From positions 496,001 through 560,000 of the forward strand of contig NZ_WMEX01000001.1 in the NCBI RefSeq assembly GCF_009856365.1: a stretch of 64,000 nucleotides of DNA, given 5' to 3'. Below the pieces are notes generated by a model, which ran no database searches, was not told where the DNA came from, and was given only the letters and a program-made list of their open reading frames with translations. Both the position numbers and the translations under genes were made by a program. Positions 36,562 through 45,462 of the stretch are shown here, in pieces; position 1 is the stretch's first letter, and each line of letters opens with the position of its first letter. This DNA is from Vreelandella halophila (GTDB taxonomy: Bacteria; Pseudomonadota; Gammaproteobacteria; Pseudomonadales; Oleiphilaceae).

Positions 36562-37576
36562 GCCGCTGGCCCGCGTTCTCCTGCCGGTCCTGTTGCCCCT
36601 GGTCCTGGCGGGCTGCTGGTCGGGTGGGGAGAATGATGCCCGGGCGGAGGCCTATGTTGACGCCCTTGCCGGGGCTTTCGGTGTGGCGCCCGAACCTTCC
36701 CGCATCCCCACGGTCGAGCCCCTGCCGCGCCCCCGTGAACGCCGGCTGGAACTGCCGGAACTGGACATGGGGCTGGTGGATTTCCTGTCCCTCTACGGCT
36801 GTGAACTGCAGGTGGTGGTCGGTGAGCGGACCAGTGTTCTGGGGCGTGTGGCGCATCCGGGTACGCGCATGGAATACCATCTGCGCTTTCTTGCCGCTGT
36901 GGATGCCTGCCTGCCGAAGATTGACAGCGATTCCCGTACCGAGGCCCTGAAGAAGGCGCGTGACGCGCGGGTGGAATCACTGCCGCTGGCACTGTGGAAC
37001 GGCGCCTGGGGCAGTGATGAGATGGCTGAGCTGGTCAGCCGTTCCGGTGGCCGCGTGCCGGAACCTGTACCGGAGCAGGCGCTGGATCGGCTTATTGAGG
37101 GCCTCTCCGGGACCGCCTCGATGCTGGCTTCGGTGGAACCGGGCAGGGTGCCGGAGGGGCTTCCAGCCATGACGGAACGCTACCGTCAGTGGCGCAGCGA
37201 GCCGCGCTTCGGGCAGTTGCTGCGCAGTGCCGAGGCCCTTCAGGCCCGTCTCGGCGACAGTGCCGGCATTCTGGAGCGTGCCCTGGCGTCGGTGGATGGC
37301 TGCCCCATGGAGACCGGGGCGGTGGCCTTCTACCGTGAGCACTATCTGGAGGGACTGGCACCCCGTGTCCAGCGGGTGCGCCACTATGGTCGCCGCATGG
37401 CCCGGGCCCTGGAAGCGCTGGTCGAGGCCACCGGCGCGTCGCCTCCCGGGGCCATGACCCCCTTCATTGAACGCAATCTCCGTACCCGTCTTTCCGGCAG
37501 TGTCTGGCATGACCTCGACCGGGCGGTTGAGCGCCACGCTCGTGCCTGGAACCGCCTGCTCGCACGCTGTGACTGA
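36551..37576 (+). CDS. Lipoprotein, probable DUF3080 family
   Basis: This 341-residue lipoprotein has a signal ending in LVLAGC (Cys 22). The segment LELPELDMGLVDFLSLYGCE followed by VVVGERTSVLGRVAHPG matches what I remember of DUF3080, a helical gammaproteobacterial family of unknown function. The start at 36551 lies inside the end of the XdhC gene (11-bp overlap), so it may be cotranscribed with the Mo-hydroxylase operon, though a functional link is not evident. Confidence 0.8.
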   Translation: MTFRPLARVLLPVLLPLVLAGCWSGGENDARAEAYVDALAGAFGVAPEPSRIPTVEPLPRPRERRLELPELDMGLVDFLSLYGCELQVVVGERTSVLGRVAHPGTRMEYHLRFLAAVDACLPKIDSDSRTEALKKARDARVESLPLALWNGAWGSDEMAELVSRSGGRVPEPVPEQALDRLIEGLSGTASMLASVEPGRVPEGLPAMTERYRQWRSEPRFGQLLRSAEALQARLGDSAGILERALASVDGCPMETGAVAFYREHYLEGLAPRVQRVRHYGRRMARALEALVEATGASPPGAMTPFIERNLRTRLSGSVWHDLDRAVERHARAWNRLLARCD

Positions 37577-37658
37577 TCCCGTGCCCGGAGTGTGAGCCGG
37601 TCGCTTTTGCCGCTTTCCGGATCCTGTTAAAACCGCCGCTGAACCGTCATGGAACAGG

Positions 37659-39122
37659 ATGAACGCCATGGAATCGCGTGCCGGGGCCACACTGCTGGTG
37701 GCCGTGACGCTGGGGCTCAGCGGCTGCTTTGAGAGCCAGAGAGACGAAACCTTCAATGACACCGTCGTCGGCGACGATGTGGACGTGCGTGTGCTCCATG
37801 CCGTGGCTGACGCCCCCGCCCTGCGCCTGGAGGCGGGTGGCGAGGTGCGGGCGGAGACGCTGGATTACGGGAAAGTCGCCACCTTCACCCTGCCGGCGAA
37901 TCACCACCGTTTCGAGGCGGCGGGCTATACCGGCAGGGAGGCACCCGAGGCCCTTCTGGACAACCTCGAGGGTAATCTTACCGAGGGCAAGCGCCATGAT
38001 CTGATTCTGGCGGGTTCCCTGGCCGATGACAGCGCCCGCGCCATACTGCTTGAACAGGATGACGAGCCCTTCGAGCCTGAGGAGGAGGAAGCAGAGAACG
38101 GGGAAGAGGAAGGTGACGGCGAGGCCGATTCGGACGGGGATGAGCCGGATCGGGATGTCCGCTTCCGGGCGGCCCACCTTGCCCCCGATACCGGGGCGGT
38201 TGATCTGTATCTGGGCGACGATACCTCCGGCAGTCCGGATGCGACCCTCTCTTACGGTGACGCCAGCGAGGCCATCCGGGTTGAGTCGGGCGTTTACCGT
38301 TTTCTGATCACCCGGGCCGGAGAAAGCGACCCCATTTATGACAGTGACTCGGTTCTGGGTTGGGATACCGGGGATGATCTGCTGCTGGCCGTGACGCCCG
38401 CCATCGGTGTTCAGGAGGACAGTGACCTGTCGCTGATCGAGGTGGATGGGGAGCAGAGTCGGCGGATTCCTGGTGATGGGCAGGGAGCTGAGATTGCTTT
38501 CGTCAATGGTTCGGCCAGCAAAGTCAGTGCTGAAAGCAGTGATGGCACAATCACCTGGCAGGATGTTGATTCTCTGAGTAAAGCACCCGTGGATGGATAT
38601 GACCCCGTCGGAGGAGGAAGTTATCAGCTGGATTTCACTTCGGATGGAGGAGCGGCTGGCTCCTATGGTTTCAGTCTTGCCAAGGGGAGCGCAGGCACCG
38701 TTGTGCTGAGATCCTGGCCTCCCTCCGATTCGACGGAGGCCAGTTTGCTGATCAATGATGCCCGCTCTGTCGCAACCAATGCCAGGGCCCGTATTCTGAA
38801 TACTTGGCCTAACGATCCCGATAACGATGGCGACGCCGAGCCCGTGGACGTTTACCTTGTGGAAGGCAGTGGGTGTGAGAACCCGCTTTCCGGTGATGGC
38901 GTTGTGCCCGAGCCGGTTGTCGGCAGCCTTGCCTATTCAAACAGGAGCTCAATGCTGCCGGTGCGGCCCGGTGATTATCAGCTGGTCGTAACGGAACCTG
39001 ATGACCCCGGTACGCAGTTGCTCTGTGAGGATTCCGTATCACTGCAGGCGCAGGGGCTTTATGAGCTGGTGGTTGCCCAGGACAGTGACTCTGGCCTGAT
39101 CCAGGTTGGAGGTGTCAGGTAG
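37659..39122 (+). CDS. Lipoprotein with DUF4397-like repeats
   Basis: This is a 487-residue lipoprotein with lipobox LSGC (Cys 23). Repeated beta-rich units contain VDVRVLHAVADAPALRL, VRFRAAHLAPDTGAVDLYL and ARARILNTWPND, which are typical DUF4397 openings. The first and second units are joined by a strongly acidic linker (about residues 132-168). From about 38500 to 38800 the coding sequence is visibly less GC-rich than its flanks. Two ATGs are possible (37659 and 37668). Likely cell-surface or periplasmic; function unknown. Confidence 0.75.
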   Translation: MNAMESRAGATLLVAVTLGLSGCFESQRDETFNDTVVGDDVDVRVLHAVADAPALRLEAGGEVRAETLDYGKVATFTLPANHHRFEAAGYTGREAPEALLDNLEGNLTEGKRHDLILAGSLADDSARAILLEQDDEPFEPEEEEAENGEEEGDGEADSDGDEPDRDVRFRAAHLAPDTGAVDLYLGDDTSGSPDATLSYGDASEAIRVESGVYRFLITRAGESDPIYDSDSVLGWDTGDDLLLAVTPAIGVQEDSDLSLIEVDGEQSRRIPGDGQGAEIAFVNGSASKVSAESSDGTITWQDVDSLSKAPVDGYDPVGGGSYQLDFTSDGGAAGSYGFSLAKGSAGTVVLRSWPPSDSTEASLLINDARSVATNARARILNTWPNDPDNDGDAEPVDVYLVEGSGCENPLSGDGVVPEPVVGSLAYSNRSSMLPVRPGDYQLVVTEPDDPGTQLLCEDSVSLQAQGLYELVVAQDSDSGLIQVGGVR

Positions 39123-39627
39123 CCTGCCAGGGCTTCTTCGGGGTGTCGTAGACCAGAAGGCGCCCCGTGCCTTCCCTGACGTCCCGCCAGGACCCTCCAT
39201 CAAACGCCATCCGGAAGACCGCACAGGTGGGGAGGTTGTCGGTGTGCGGGCCGGCCAGCAGATTGGCCAGGTCCGTCAGGTCCGGATTGTGGCCGACCAG
39301 CCAGACCTCCCGTGCCCGGTCCGGCAGATTCCGGATGGTGCCGAGCAGTCGCTGGGTATCCGCCAGATAGAGGCTGCGCTCGAAGTGGATGTCCGCCTCC
39401 GGAAAGCCCGTGCCCTGGGCCAGTACCAGCGCTGTTTCCCGCGCGCGCCGCGCGCTGCTGGCGATGAAGTGGTCCGGGTATTCCCCGCGTGCGGCCATCC
39501 GCCGCGCCATCTCCGGCGCATCCCGCTCGCCCCGCTCGTTCAGGGGGCGGTCAAAGTCGCTGAGGCTGGGGTCGTCCCAACCGGACTTAGCATGGCGTAT
39601 CAGCGTCAGTACCCGTTCCGCGCTCAT
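39115..39627 (-). CDS. sixA: Phosphohistidine phosphatase SixA
   Basis: This 170-residue histidine phosphatase of the short SixA type dephosphorylates phosphohistidine in phosphorelay proteins. The catalytic motif LIRHAKSGW is at the N-terminus (His 12). RPLNERGERDAPEMARRM, SSARRARETA and VGHNPDLTDLANLL are family signatures. It lies convergent with the DUF4397-like lipoprotein gene (8-bp overlap of 3' ends). Confidence 0.93.
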   Translation of the reverse strand: MSAERVLTLIRHAKSGWDDPSLSDFDRPLNERGERDAPEMARRMAARGEYPDHFIASSARRARETALVLAQGTGFPEADIHFERSLYLADTQRLLGTIRNLPDRAREVWLVGHNPDLTDLANLLAGPHTDNLPTCAVFRMAFDGGSWRDVREGTGRLLVYDTPKKPWQAT

Positions 39628-39655
39628 GTTCCATAACTCCTTTGGTGCTCCGCTG

Positions 39656-40456
39656 TTATTTGCGGTTCTTGGTCAGCCGGAATACCAGTTCCGGTGATAC
39701 CCGCTTGAGCCACAGTGCCATCATTTCCTTGCCTTCGCCCACCGGGATCTCGCGCTTGCCCCGGCCGAGGCCATTGATGATGACTTCCGCGGCCTTGTTG
39801 GAGTCCATGCCACCGGCATTGTCCCCATCCGCCTGACCAAAGGCGCTGCCGTCCGCTGCCAGTGCGTTCTCCGCAACAGCGGTTGCCACGAACCCCGGTA
39901 CGATGGTGGAAACCTGTATGCCTTCGTCCTCGACTTCCGCCCGCAGCGCGTCAAAGAAGCCCATAACCGCGTGCTTGGCGGCACAGTAGCCAGTGCGCAG
40001 GCGCACGCCGACCTTGCCGGCCACACTGGAGGTGACCGCGATATGGCCCCGCCCCCGCTCCAGCATGTGGGGCAGGACGGCCTTGGTCAGCGCGATCTGG
40101 CCCATGACATCCACATCCATCAGCCGCTGGTAGACGGAGAGGTCGGTGTCCTGGCAGAGCGAGCGCTGGGAGACGCCGGCGTTGTTGATCAGCAGATCAA
40201 TCTGACCGAAGTGCGCCAGAACCTCGTCCGTCTTCCCGGAGGCTGCTTCCAGTTCGGCGACATCCAGCGGCAGCACCATGATGGCGCTGCGGGGGAGCCC
40301 GGTTTCACTTTCACAGCGCTGTGCCACCCGCTCCAGTTCCTCCTCGCGCCTGGCGGACAGCACCAGTCGCGCCTGCTGGCCGGCAAAGGCCAGGGCCAGT
40401 GATTCGCCGATTCCGGATGAGGCCCCGGTGATCCAGACCACCTGATGCGTGAACAT
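39656..40456 (-). CDS. Short-chain dehydrogenase/reductase
   Basis: This 266-residue SDR has the nucleotide-binding motif TGASSGIGE near the N-terminus, the NNAG motif (LLINNAGVSQR) and the catalytic residues in TSSVAGKVGVRLRTGYCAAK (Ser, Tyr, Lys). The C-terminal tail (LWLKRVSPELVFRLTKNRK) is basic and amphipathic, as in membrane-associated DltE/YqjQ-like SDRs. Substrate unknown. It lies 28 bp upstream of sixA on the same strand. Confidence 0.9.
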   Translation of the reverse strand: MFTHQVVWITGASSGIGESLALAFAGQQARLVLSARREEELERVAQRCESETGLPRSAIMVLPLDVAELEAASGKTDEVLAHFGQIDLLINNAGVSQRSLCQDTDLSVYQRLMDVDVMGQIALTKAVLPHMLERGRGHIAVTSSVAGKVGVRLRTGYCAAKHAVMGFFDALRAEVEDEGIQVSTIVPGFVATAVAENALAADGSAFGQADGDNAGGMDSNKAAEVIINGLGRGKREIPVGEGKEMMALWLKRVSPELVFRLTKNRK

Positions 40457-40588
40457 GCGTTGCTCCTGGTTGGTTGTTGATTTCCAGTACAGGAGCAGTA
40501 TGGATCAGTCCCGGGTGGGTTGCTACGTGGTGTTCAGGCCTGTATACCAGACGCACATGCACTTGCTGGGAGGTTCTGGGCTCTGGTG

Positions 40589-41539
40589 ATGGATCTGATG
40601 CTGATCGCGGCGGGCATCGTCCTGCTCGCCAGTGGTGGGGAGTTGCTCATCCGTGGTGCGCTGACGCTGGCACAGCGGCTGGGCATCTCGCCGCTTCTGA
40701 GTGGCCTGGTGGTGGTTGGTTTCGGCACCTCCGCGCCGGAACTGGTGGTGTCTCTGGATGCCGCGCTGTCATCCCGCCCGGATATTGCCGTTGGCAACGT
40801 CATCGGCAGCAATATCGGCAACATACTGCTGATCCTGGGGGTGAGTGCCACCATACTGCCGCTGGTCTACCAGCCCATGGCCCTGCGGCGGGACGCGGTT
40901 GCCATGCTGGTGGCCACGGTTGCGGTCATGCTGCTGGCTGCCGGGGGCACACTGGGTGCCGTGCAGGGCGCCGTTATGCTGACGGGGCTGGCCGGCTACC
41001 TGATCTGGGCCTACACCACCGAGAAAGGCTCTCAGCTGCCCGCGGGCGAGCTGCATGCCGCCGAATCCGCTGAAATGACACCGTTGCCGGTAGGGCCGGG
41101 ATTGACCCTCGTGATGCTCGCGGTGGGCCTGGGGCTGCTCATTGGTGGTTCGCGGGTGCTGCTGACAGGAGCAAGCAGTATCGCGGCGGAGCTGGGTCTT
41201 TCCGAGGCGCTGATCGGGCTGACTCTGGTCGCCGTGGGCACCTCGCTGCCGGAGCTGACGGTCTCGGTCATGGCGGCAATCCGGCGTCACGCGGACGTGG
41301 CCATCGGCAACATCCTGGGCAGCAACATCTTCAACATTCTGGGTATTCTGGGGGTATCCGCACTGGTGCAGCCATTGCCACTGGCATCACGTATGGCGTG
41401 GTTCGATCAGTGGATCATGCTGGGTGCGGCGGTACTGCTGACGCTGTTCCTGGTCAGCGGACGGCGATTGAGTCGCCTGGAGGGGGTGGTTCTGTTGATG
41501 GGGTATGGCGCCTACGTGGCCGTAGGCGTCACCCTGTAG
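40589..41539 (+). CDS. yrbG: Calcium/sodium antiporter (YrbG family)
   Basis: This 316-residue inner-membrane cation exchanger has two inverted Na/Ca exchanger repeats. The first contains GFGTSAPELVVSLDAAL and GNVIGSNIGNILLILG. The second contains AVGTSLPELTVSVMAAI and GNILGSNIFNILGILG. About ten TM helices are expected. The start is set at 40589 (MDLMLIAAG); the in-frame ATG at 40520 gives an unlikely polar leader. The TAG stop codon lies within REP-like element 3. Confidence 0.92.
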   Translation: MDLMLIAAGIVLLASGGELLIRGALTLAQRLGISPLLSGLVVVGFGTSAPELVVSLDAALSSRPDIAVGNVIGSNIGNILLILGVSATILPLVYQPMALRRDAVAMLVATVAVMLLAAGGTLGAVQGAVMLTGLAGYLIWAYTTEKGSQLPAGELHAAESAEMTPLPVGPGLTLVMLAVGLGLLIGGSRVLLTGASSIAAELGLSEALIGLTLVAVGTSLPELTVSVMAAIRRHADVAIGNILGSNIFNILGILGVSALVQPLPLASRMAWFDQWIMLGAAVLLTLFLVSGRRLSRLEGVVLLMGYGAYVAVGVTL

Positions 41540-41592
41540 GAGCGCGCTCTGCGCGCGATGGGAAAGAATCGCGAGCGGGGCTCGCTCCTACA
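41533..41592. repeat. REP-like palindromic element 3, overlapping the yrbG stop codon
   Basis: GTAGGAGCGCGC on the left and GCTCGCTCCTAC on the right form the outer arms. Inside are GCGCGC-TCT-GCGCGC and the GATGGGAAAGAATCGCGAGC middle. The left arm contributes the yrbG TAG stop (41537-41539). It is related to the elements at 9841 and 12978. It separates the 3' ends of convergent yrbG and rhlE. Confidence 0.85.
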
Positions 41593-41609
41593 CCGGAGCA
41601 GGTCCGGGT

Positions 41610-42836
41610 TTAACGACGGCGCGGCGGACCGTTACGGCCGGCGCCGGGGCGCCCACCGCCACCAGGGCGTCCACCACCACCGCGTTTCGGGGCCGGGCCA
41701 CTCTTCTGGACCGGCTCGAAACCGGCTTCCACGCCTGCGGGGATCTCCCGGCTGACCACCTTGCGGATGCTGTTGAACTGGCCCTTTTCCTGACCACTGA
41801 CGAAGGACACGGCGGAGCCGCTTTCGCCACCACGGCCGGTGCGGCCGATCCGGTGCACATAGTCGTCCGGGTTGTCCGGCAGGTCGTAGTTGACCACGTA
41901 TTCCAGCCGGTCGATGTCGATGCCACGGGCTGCCACGTCCGTGGCGATGAGGGCGCGAACGTTCTCATGCTTGAATTCTTTCAGGGCCTTGTTGCGGGCA
42001 CCCTGGCTCTTGTCACCATGGATTGCGGCGGAGCGGATACCGTCAGTCTCAAGCTGCTTGGCCAGTTGGTCCGCGCCGCGCTTGGTGCGGGTGAAGACCA
42101 GAACCGAACGCCAGTTCTGGGTGCCGATCAGGTGCGTCAGCAGTTCCCGCTTGCGGCCACCGTCGACCATATAGGCGCTCTGGTCGACCCTTTCGGCGGT
42201 GCCATTGCGTTCGCCGGTCTGGATCAGTTCCGGTTCGTTCATGAACTTCTGCGCCAGCTTCTGGATGGGCGCGGAGAAGGTGGCGGAGAACAGCATGGTC
42301 TGGCGGGCATCCGGCAGTGTGCGGGCGATTTTCTCGATCGCCGGCAGGAAGCCCATGTCCAGCATCCGGTCCGCTTCGTCCAGAACCAGCACTTCAATGT
42401 CGGACAGGTTCACGGTGCCGCGTTCCATGTGATCCATCAGGCGACCGGGTGTGGCCACGAGGATATCCATGCCGCTCTTGAGCTGACGGATCTGCGGGCC
42501 AATGCCAGCGCCACCGTAGATCGCGACGGAACGCAGGGGGAGATGGCGGCCATAGGTGCGCACGCTGTCTTCCACCTGAGCGGCGAGCTCACGGGTGGGG
42601 GTGAGCACCAGGGCACGCGGCCGGCCGCCCTGTGACTTGCCTTCGGAAAGCTTCTGCAGCAGCGGCAGTGTGAAAGCGGCGGTCTTGCCGGTGCCGGTCT
42701 GGGCACTGGCCATCAGGTCGCGACCAGCAAGGGCGGCCGGAATAGCCTGCTGCTGGATCTGGGTAGCCTGGTCATAACCCTGTTCCTTGATGGAACGGCT
42801 CAGTTCAGCCCGCAGGCCGAGGGAATCAAAGGACAT
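41610..42836 (-). CDS. rhlE: DEAD-box RNA helicase RhlE
   Basis: This 408-residue ATP-dependent RNA helicase has the Q motif GYDQATQIQQQAIP, Walker A AQTGTGKT, PTRELAAQ, TPGRL, the DEAD box in VLDEADRMLDMG, SAT, and HRIGRTGRGG in domain 2. The C-terminal tail is Gly/Arg/Pro-rich (RGGGGRPGGGGRPGAGR), the usual RNA-binding tail of RhlE. The 208-bp region upstream of its start holds an inverted repeat (42979-42994, GGTCGTC and GACGACC). Confidence 0.96.
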   Translation of the reverse strand: MSFDSLGLRAELSRSIKEQGYDQATQIQQQAIPAALAGRDLMASAQTGTGKTAAFTLPLLQKLSEGKSQGGRPRALVLTPTRELAAQVEDSVRTYGRHLPLRSVAIYGGAGIGPQIRQLKSGMDILVATPGRLMDHMERGTVNLSDIEVLVLDEADRMLDMGFLPAIEKIARTLPDARQTMLFSATFSAPIQKLAQKFMNEPELIQTGERNGTAERVDQSAYMVDGGRKRELLTHLIGTQNWRSVLVFTRTKRGADQLAKQLETDGIRSAAIHGDKSQGARNKALKEFKHENVRALIATDVAARGIDIDRLEYVVNYDLPDNPDDYVHRIGRTGRGGESGSAVSFVSGQEKGQFNSIRKVVSREIPAGVEAGFEPVQKSGPAPKRGGGGRPGGGGRPGAGRNGPPRRR

Positions 42837-42978
42837 TCAGTCTTTCCTGTTCAATACGCCAGAGCGGGTGTTGCCCGATGCCCCGTAAACAGGGAAGGGC
42901 AGATTGTCGGCTTGTCGGGAATGGCCCTGGCAATATGCAGTCCGCGATAAGCGTGCGGAGACCAACCGGCGAAACTGG

Positions 42979-42994
42979 GGTCGTCTGGACGACC
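42979..42994. promoter_or_regulatory. Inverted repeat upstream of rhlE
   Basis: GGTCGTC and GACGACC are separated by 2 nt, 143 bp before the rhlE start and 51 bp past the mntR stop. It could be a hairpin ending the mntR transcript or an element of the rhlE leader. No T-run is present. Confidence 0.3.
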
Positions 42995-43044
42995 GGGGAA
43001 GGCGGAGGGAACAACGCAGGTCGGTACCCTACCACGACCTCCGC

Positions 43045-43524
43045 TCAGTCGCCACCATTATTCTGTCTGCGGGTGAACTCATGCATGATCCCCAGGGTGG
43101 TCTCGCTGACGTGATGCTCCATGCCTTCGGCATCAATACGGGCCGTGGCGTCATCCACCCCCAGGCTTCGCAGGAACTGGAGGACCACACCGTGGCGCTT
43201 GCGGGATTCCTCGGCCATGGTGCGGCCGCGTTCAGTGAGGAAGATCGATCGGTAGGGCTCATTGGTGACCAGCCCCTGATCGTTAAGCCGCCTGATCATA
43301 CGGGCGACAGTGGCCTGGCGAACGCCCATGCGAGCCGCGATGTCCGTGGCCCTCGCCTCGCCGGCATGATCCAGTAGATCCCCGATGAGCTCGACGTAAT
43401 CCTCGATCAGCTCGGTCTCATGGGCGTCTCTCACGGCAGCATACTGGCGCGCGTGCTGCTCGGGGGGTGGCAGGTTCGTGTCCTGTTCGGACGGGTCGGG
43501 GCCGTTGTCGGAGTAGGTTGGCAT
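43045..43524 (-). CDS. mntR: Manganese-responsive repressor MntR (DtxR family)
   Basis: This 159-residue regulator resembles E. coli MntR along its length. The winged helix contains AHETELIEDYVELIGDLL, ARMGVRQATVARMIRRL and IFLTERGRTMAEESRKRH. The metal-binding helices contain DAEGMEHHVSETTL. It should repress metal uptake when Mn(II) is plentiful. It is divergent from the four-gene ABC transporter, with a palindrome in the 140-bp space between. Confidence 0.94.
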   Translation of the reverse strand: MPTYSDNGPDPSEQDTNLPPPEQHARQYAAVRDAHETELIEDYVELIGDLLDHAGEARATDIAARMGVRQATVARMIRRLNDQGLVTNEPYRSIFLTERGRTMAEESRKRHGVVLQFLRSLGVDDATARIDAEGMEHHVSETTLGIMHEFTRRQNNGGD

Positions 43525-43575
43525 AGGGCCAGTCTAACCAACTCCCCGAGTCTCGACAATAGCCATGCTGCACAG

Positions 43576-43591
43576 TTTAGCCTTGGCTAAA
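43576..43591. promoter_or_regulatory. Probable MntR operator
   Basis: TTTAGCC-TT-GGCTAAA is a perfect 7-bp inverted repeat with a 2-nt spacer, in the only intergenic space between mntR and the transporter operon. A second, smaller dyad (AGTTT-TTGT-AAACT, 43613-43626) lies closer to the transporter start and overlaps a possible -10 box, TAAACT. Confidence 0.65.
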
Positions 43592-43664
43592 AAAGTTTGC
43601 GGGAGTGTCAAAAGTTTTTGTAAACTACAAGGCATTACGCAACCCGATTGAAGGAGCATGAGGA

Positions 43665-44648
43665 ATGGTGACGCAGGCGGTTCAGCGATGGATTGTTGCT
43701 CTCAGCTTCTCGGCGGTTCTCGTGATGGGCGCCTCCGGTGCGCGCGCCGCTGATGTTGTGACCACCACGGGGATGATCGCGGATGTGGCTGCCAACATCG
43801 CGGGTGAGTGCCTCAGCGTGGAACCCCTGATGGGGCCGGGGATTGACCCTCATCTCTATGAAACGCGCCCCAGCGATATCCCGCTTCTGCGCAACGCGGA
43901 TGCGATTCTCTACAACGGCTTCAATCTGGAGGGCCAGCTCGGTAAGGTTCTCGCCAGGATGGCTGAAAGCAGGCCCACTGTTGCGGTGGGACCTGAGTCG
44001 ATGAAAGACGACGATCTGATCAAGGGAGCCGGGGGCTATGCAGTGGATCCCCACCTCTGGATGGATGCCTCGCTCTGGGCCCGGATCGTGCCCACGGTGG
44101 CGGACGTTCTGGTCAGGGTCGCCCCCGATTGTGAATCCGGCATCCGCTCGCGCGCCGCGAACTACCGGCAGCAGCTCCTGACGCTGGATGAGTGGGTGAG
44201 TGCCAGCGCAGCCAGCGTTCCGGAGCAGCAGCGTATCCTTGTCACCGCACACGATGCTTTCCGCTATTTTGGTCTGGGGTACGGTATTGAAGTGGTCGGC
44301 ATCCAGGGCATCAGCACCGACAGTGAGGCGGCAATCGCGGATATCCGCTCGGTCGTGGACCGGGTCGTCAGCCGTAATGTGCCCGCTATCTTCGTGGAGA
44401 GCACCATCAGCCGCCGGACAGTAGAGACGGTGGTCGATGGCGCCAGGGACCGGGGGCACGACCTGACAATCGGTGGTGAGCTCTATTCCGATGCCATGGG
44501 CGCCCGCGGTACGCCGGAAGGGACGTACATCGGTATGATCCGGCACAATACCCGGACCATTGTTGAGTCCCTGGGTGGCTCAGTTGAGTCCTGGCCCGGG
44601 AGCCTGCCGTCCTTTGCGGGCAGCGGGCGCAGCAACGCGGCAGAATGA
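43665..44648 (+). CDS. Periplasmic metal-binding protein of an Mn/Zn ABC transporter (TroA-like)
   Basis: This 327-residue cluster A-I solute-binding protein has a signal peptide (about 1-29). The metal ligands by position are H63 (DPHLYE), H130 (DPHLWMD), H196 (VTAHDAFRYF) and D276 (GELYSDAMG). The third ligand being His is the TroA/Zn-type arrangement rather than the His-His-Glu-Asp set of PsaA-type Mn proteins. There is no His-rich loop of the ZnuA kind. The neighbouring MntR points to manganese. GGAGCATGAGGA precedes the start. Confidence 0.93.
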   Translation: MVTQAVQRWIVALSFSAVLVMGASGARAADVVTTTGMIADVAANIAGECLSVEPLMGPGIDPHLYETRPSDIPLLRNADAILYNGFNLEGQLGKVLARMAESRPTVAVGPESMKDDDLIKGAGGYAVDPHLWMDASLWARIVPTVADVLVRVAPDCESGIRSRAANYRQQLLTLDEWVSASAASVPEQQRILVTAHDAFRYFGLGYGIEVVGIQGISTDSEAAIADIRSVVDRVVSRNVPAIFVESTISRRTVETVVDGARDRGHDLTIGGELYSDAMGARGTPEGTYIGMIRHNTRTIVESLGGSVESWPGSLPSFAGSGRSNAAE

Positions 44649-44661
44649 GACTGGAGTTGCC

Positions 44662-45462
44662 ATGAAACGGGAGAAACGCCACGAACCGGACCTGGCGCTG
44701 CATATAGAGGACCTGACCGTTGCCTACGAGGGCAAGCCGGTTCTCTGGGACATTGATGTGAATATTCCCCCGGGGGTGATGGCGGCGGTCATCGGGCCCA
44801 ACGGTGCCGGTAAGAGTACGCTGATCAAGACGGTACTCGGGCTGGTGAAGCCCACAGCCGGCCATATCTGCATCCATGGTTACCCACCGCGTCAGGCACT
44901 GAAGCGTGTGGCCTATGTGCCCCAGCGATCCTCGGTGGACTGGGACTTTCCAACCACCGTTGTCGATGTGGTCATGATGGGACGCTATGGCCATCTGGGC
45001 TGGTTCCGCTGGCCCGGGAGGCGTGAGCGCAGGCGCGCCATGGATGCGCTTTCAGCTGTTGGCATGGAGGCATTCGCCAAACGGCAGATCAACCAGCTTT
45101 CCGGCGGTCAGCAGCAACGGGTCTTTCTGGCACGGGCGATGGTGCAGGACGCGGATGTGCTGTTCCTGGACGAGCCCATGGCCGGCGTGGATGCCACGAC
45201 CGAGAAGGCGGTCGTGGCGCTTCTGCAGGAGCTGCGGGATCAGGGCAAGACCATCATCGTGGTGCATCATGACCTTCAGACCGTGCGCGACTACTTCGAC
45301 TGGCTGGTGATCCTGAACGTGCGGGTTGTCGCCCAGGGTCCGATCCCTGAGGTGTATACAGGTGAGAACCTGCGTAAGGCCTATGGCGGCCGTATCGCTC
45401 TCCTGGATCCGGATTCCTCTGGCGAGACACCGGATGCGGTGCCGAGGGAGGTTGTGAACTGA
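44662..45462 (+). CDS. ATP-binding protein of the Mn/Zn ABC transporter
   Basis: This 266-residue ABC ATPase has Walker A GPNGAGKST, the Q-loop YVPQRSSVDWDFP typical of metal transporters, the signature LSGGQQQRVFLARA, Walker B VLFLDEPMAGVD and the switch His in VVHHDL. The start is taken at 44662 after GGAGTTGCC. It overlaps the first permease gene by one base (TGATG). Confidence 0.95.
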   Translation: MKREKRHEPDLALHIEDLTVAYEGKPVLWDIDVNIPPGVMAAVIGPNGAGKSTLIKTVLGLVKPTAGHICIHGYPPRQALKRVAYVPQRSSVDWDFPTTVVDVVMMGRYGHLGWFRWPGRRERRRAMDALSAVGMEAFAKRQINQLSGGQQQRVFLARAMVQDADVLFLDEPMAGVDATTEKAVVALLQELRDQGKTIIVVHHDLQTVRDYFDWLVILNVRVVAQGPIPEVYTGENLRKAYGGRIALLDPDSSGETPDAVPREVVN

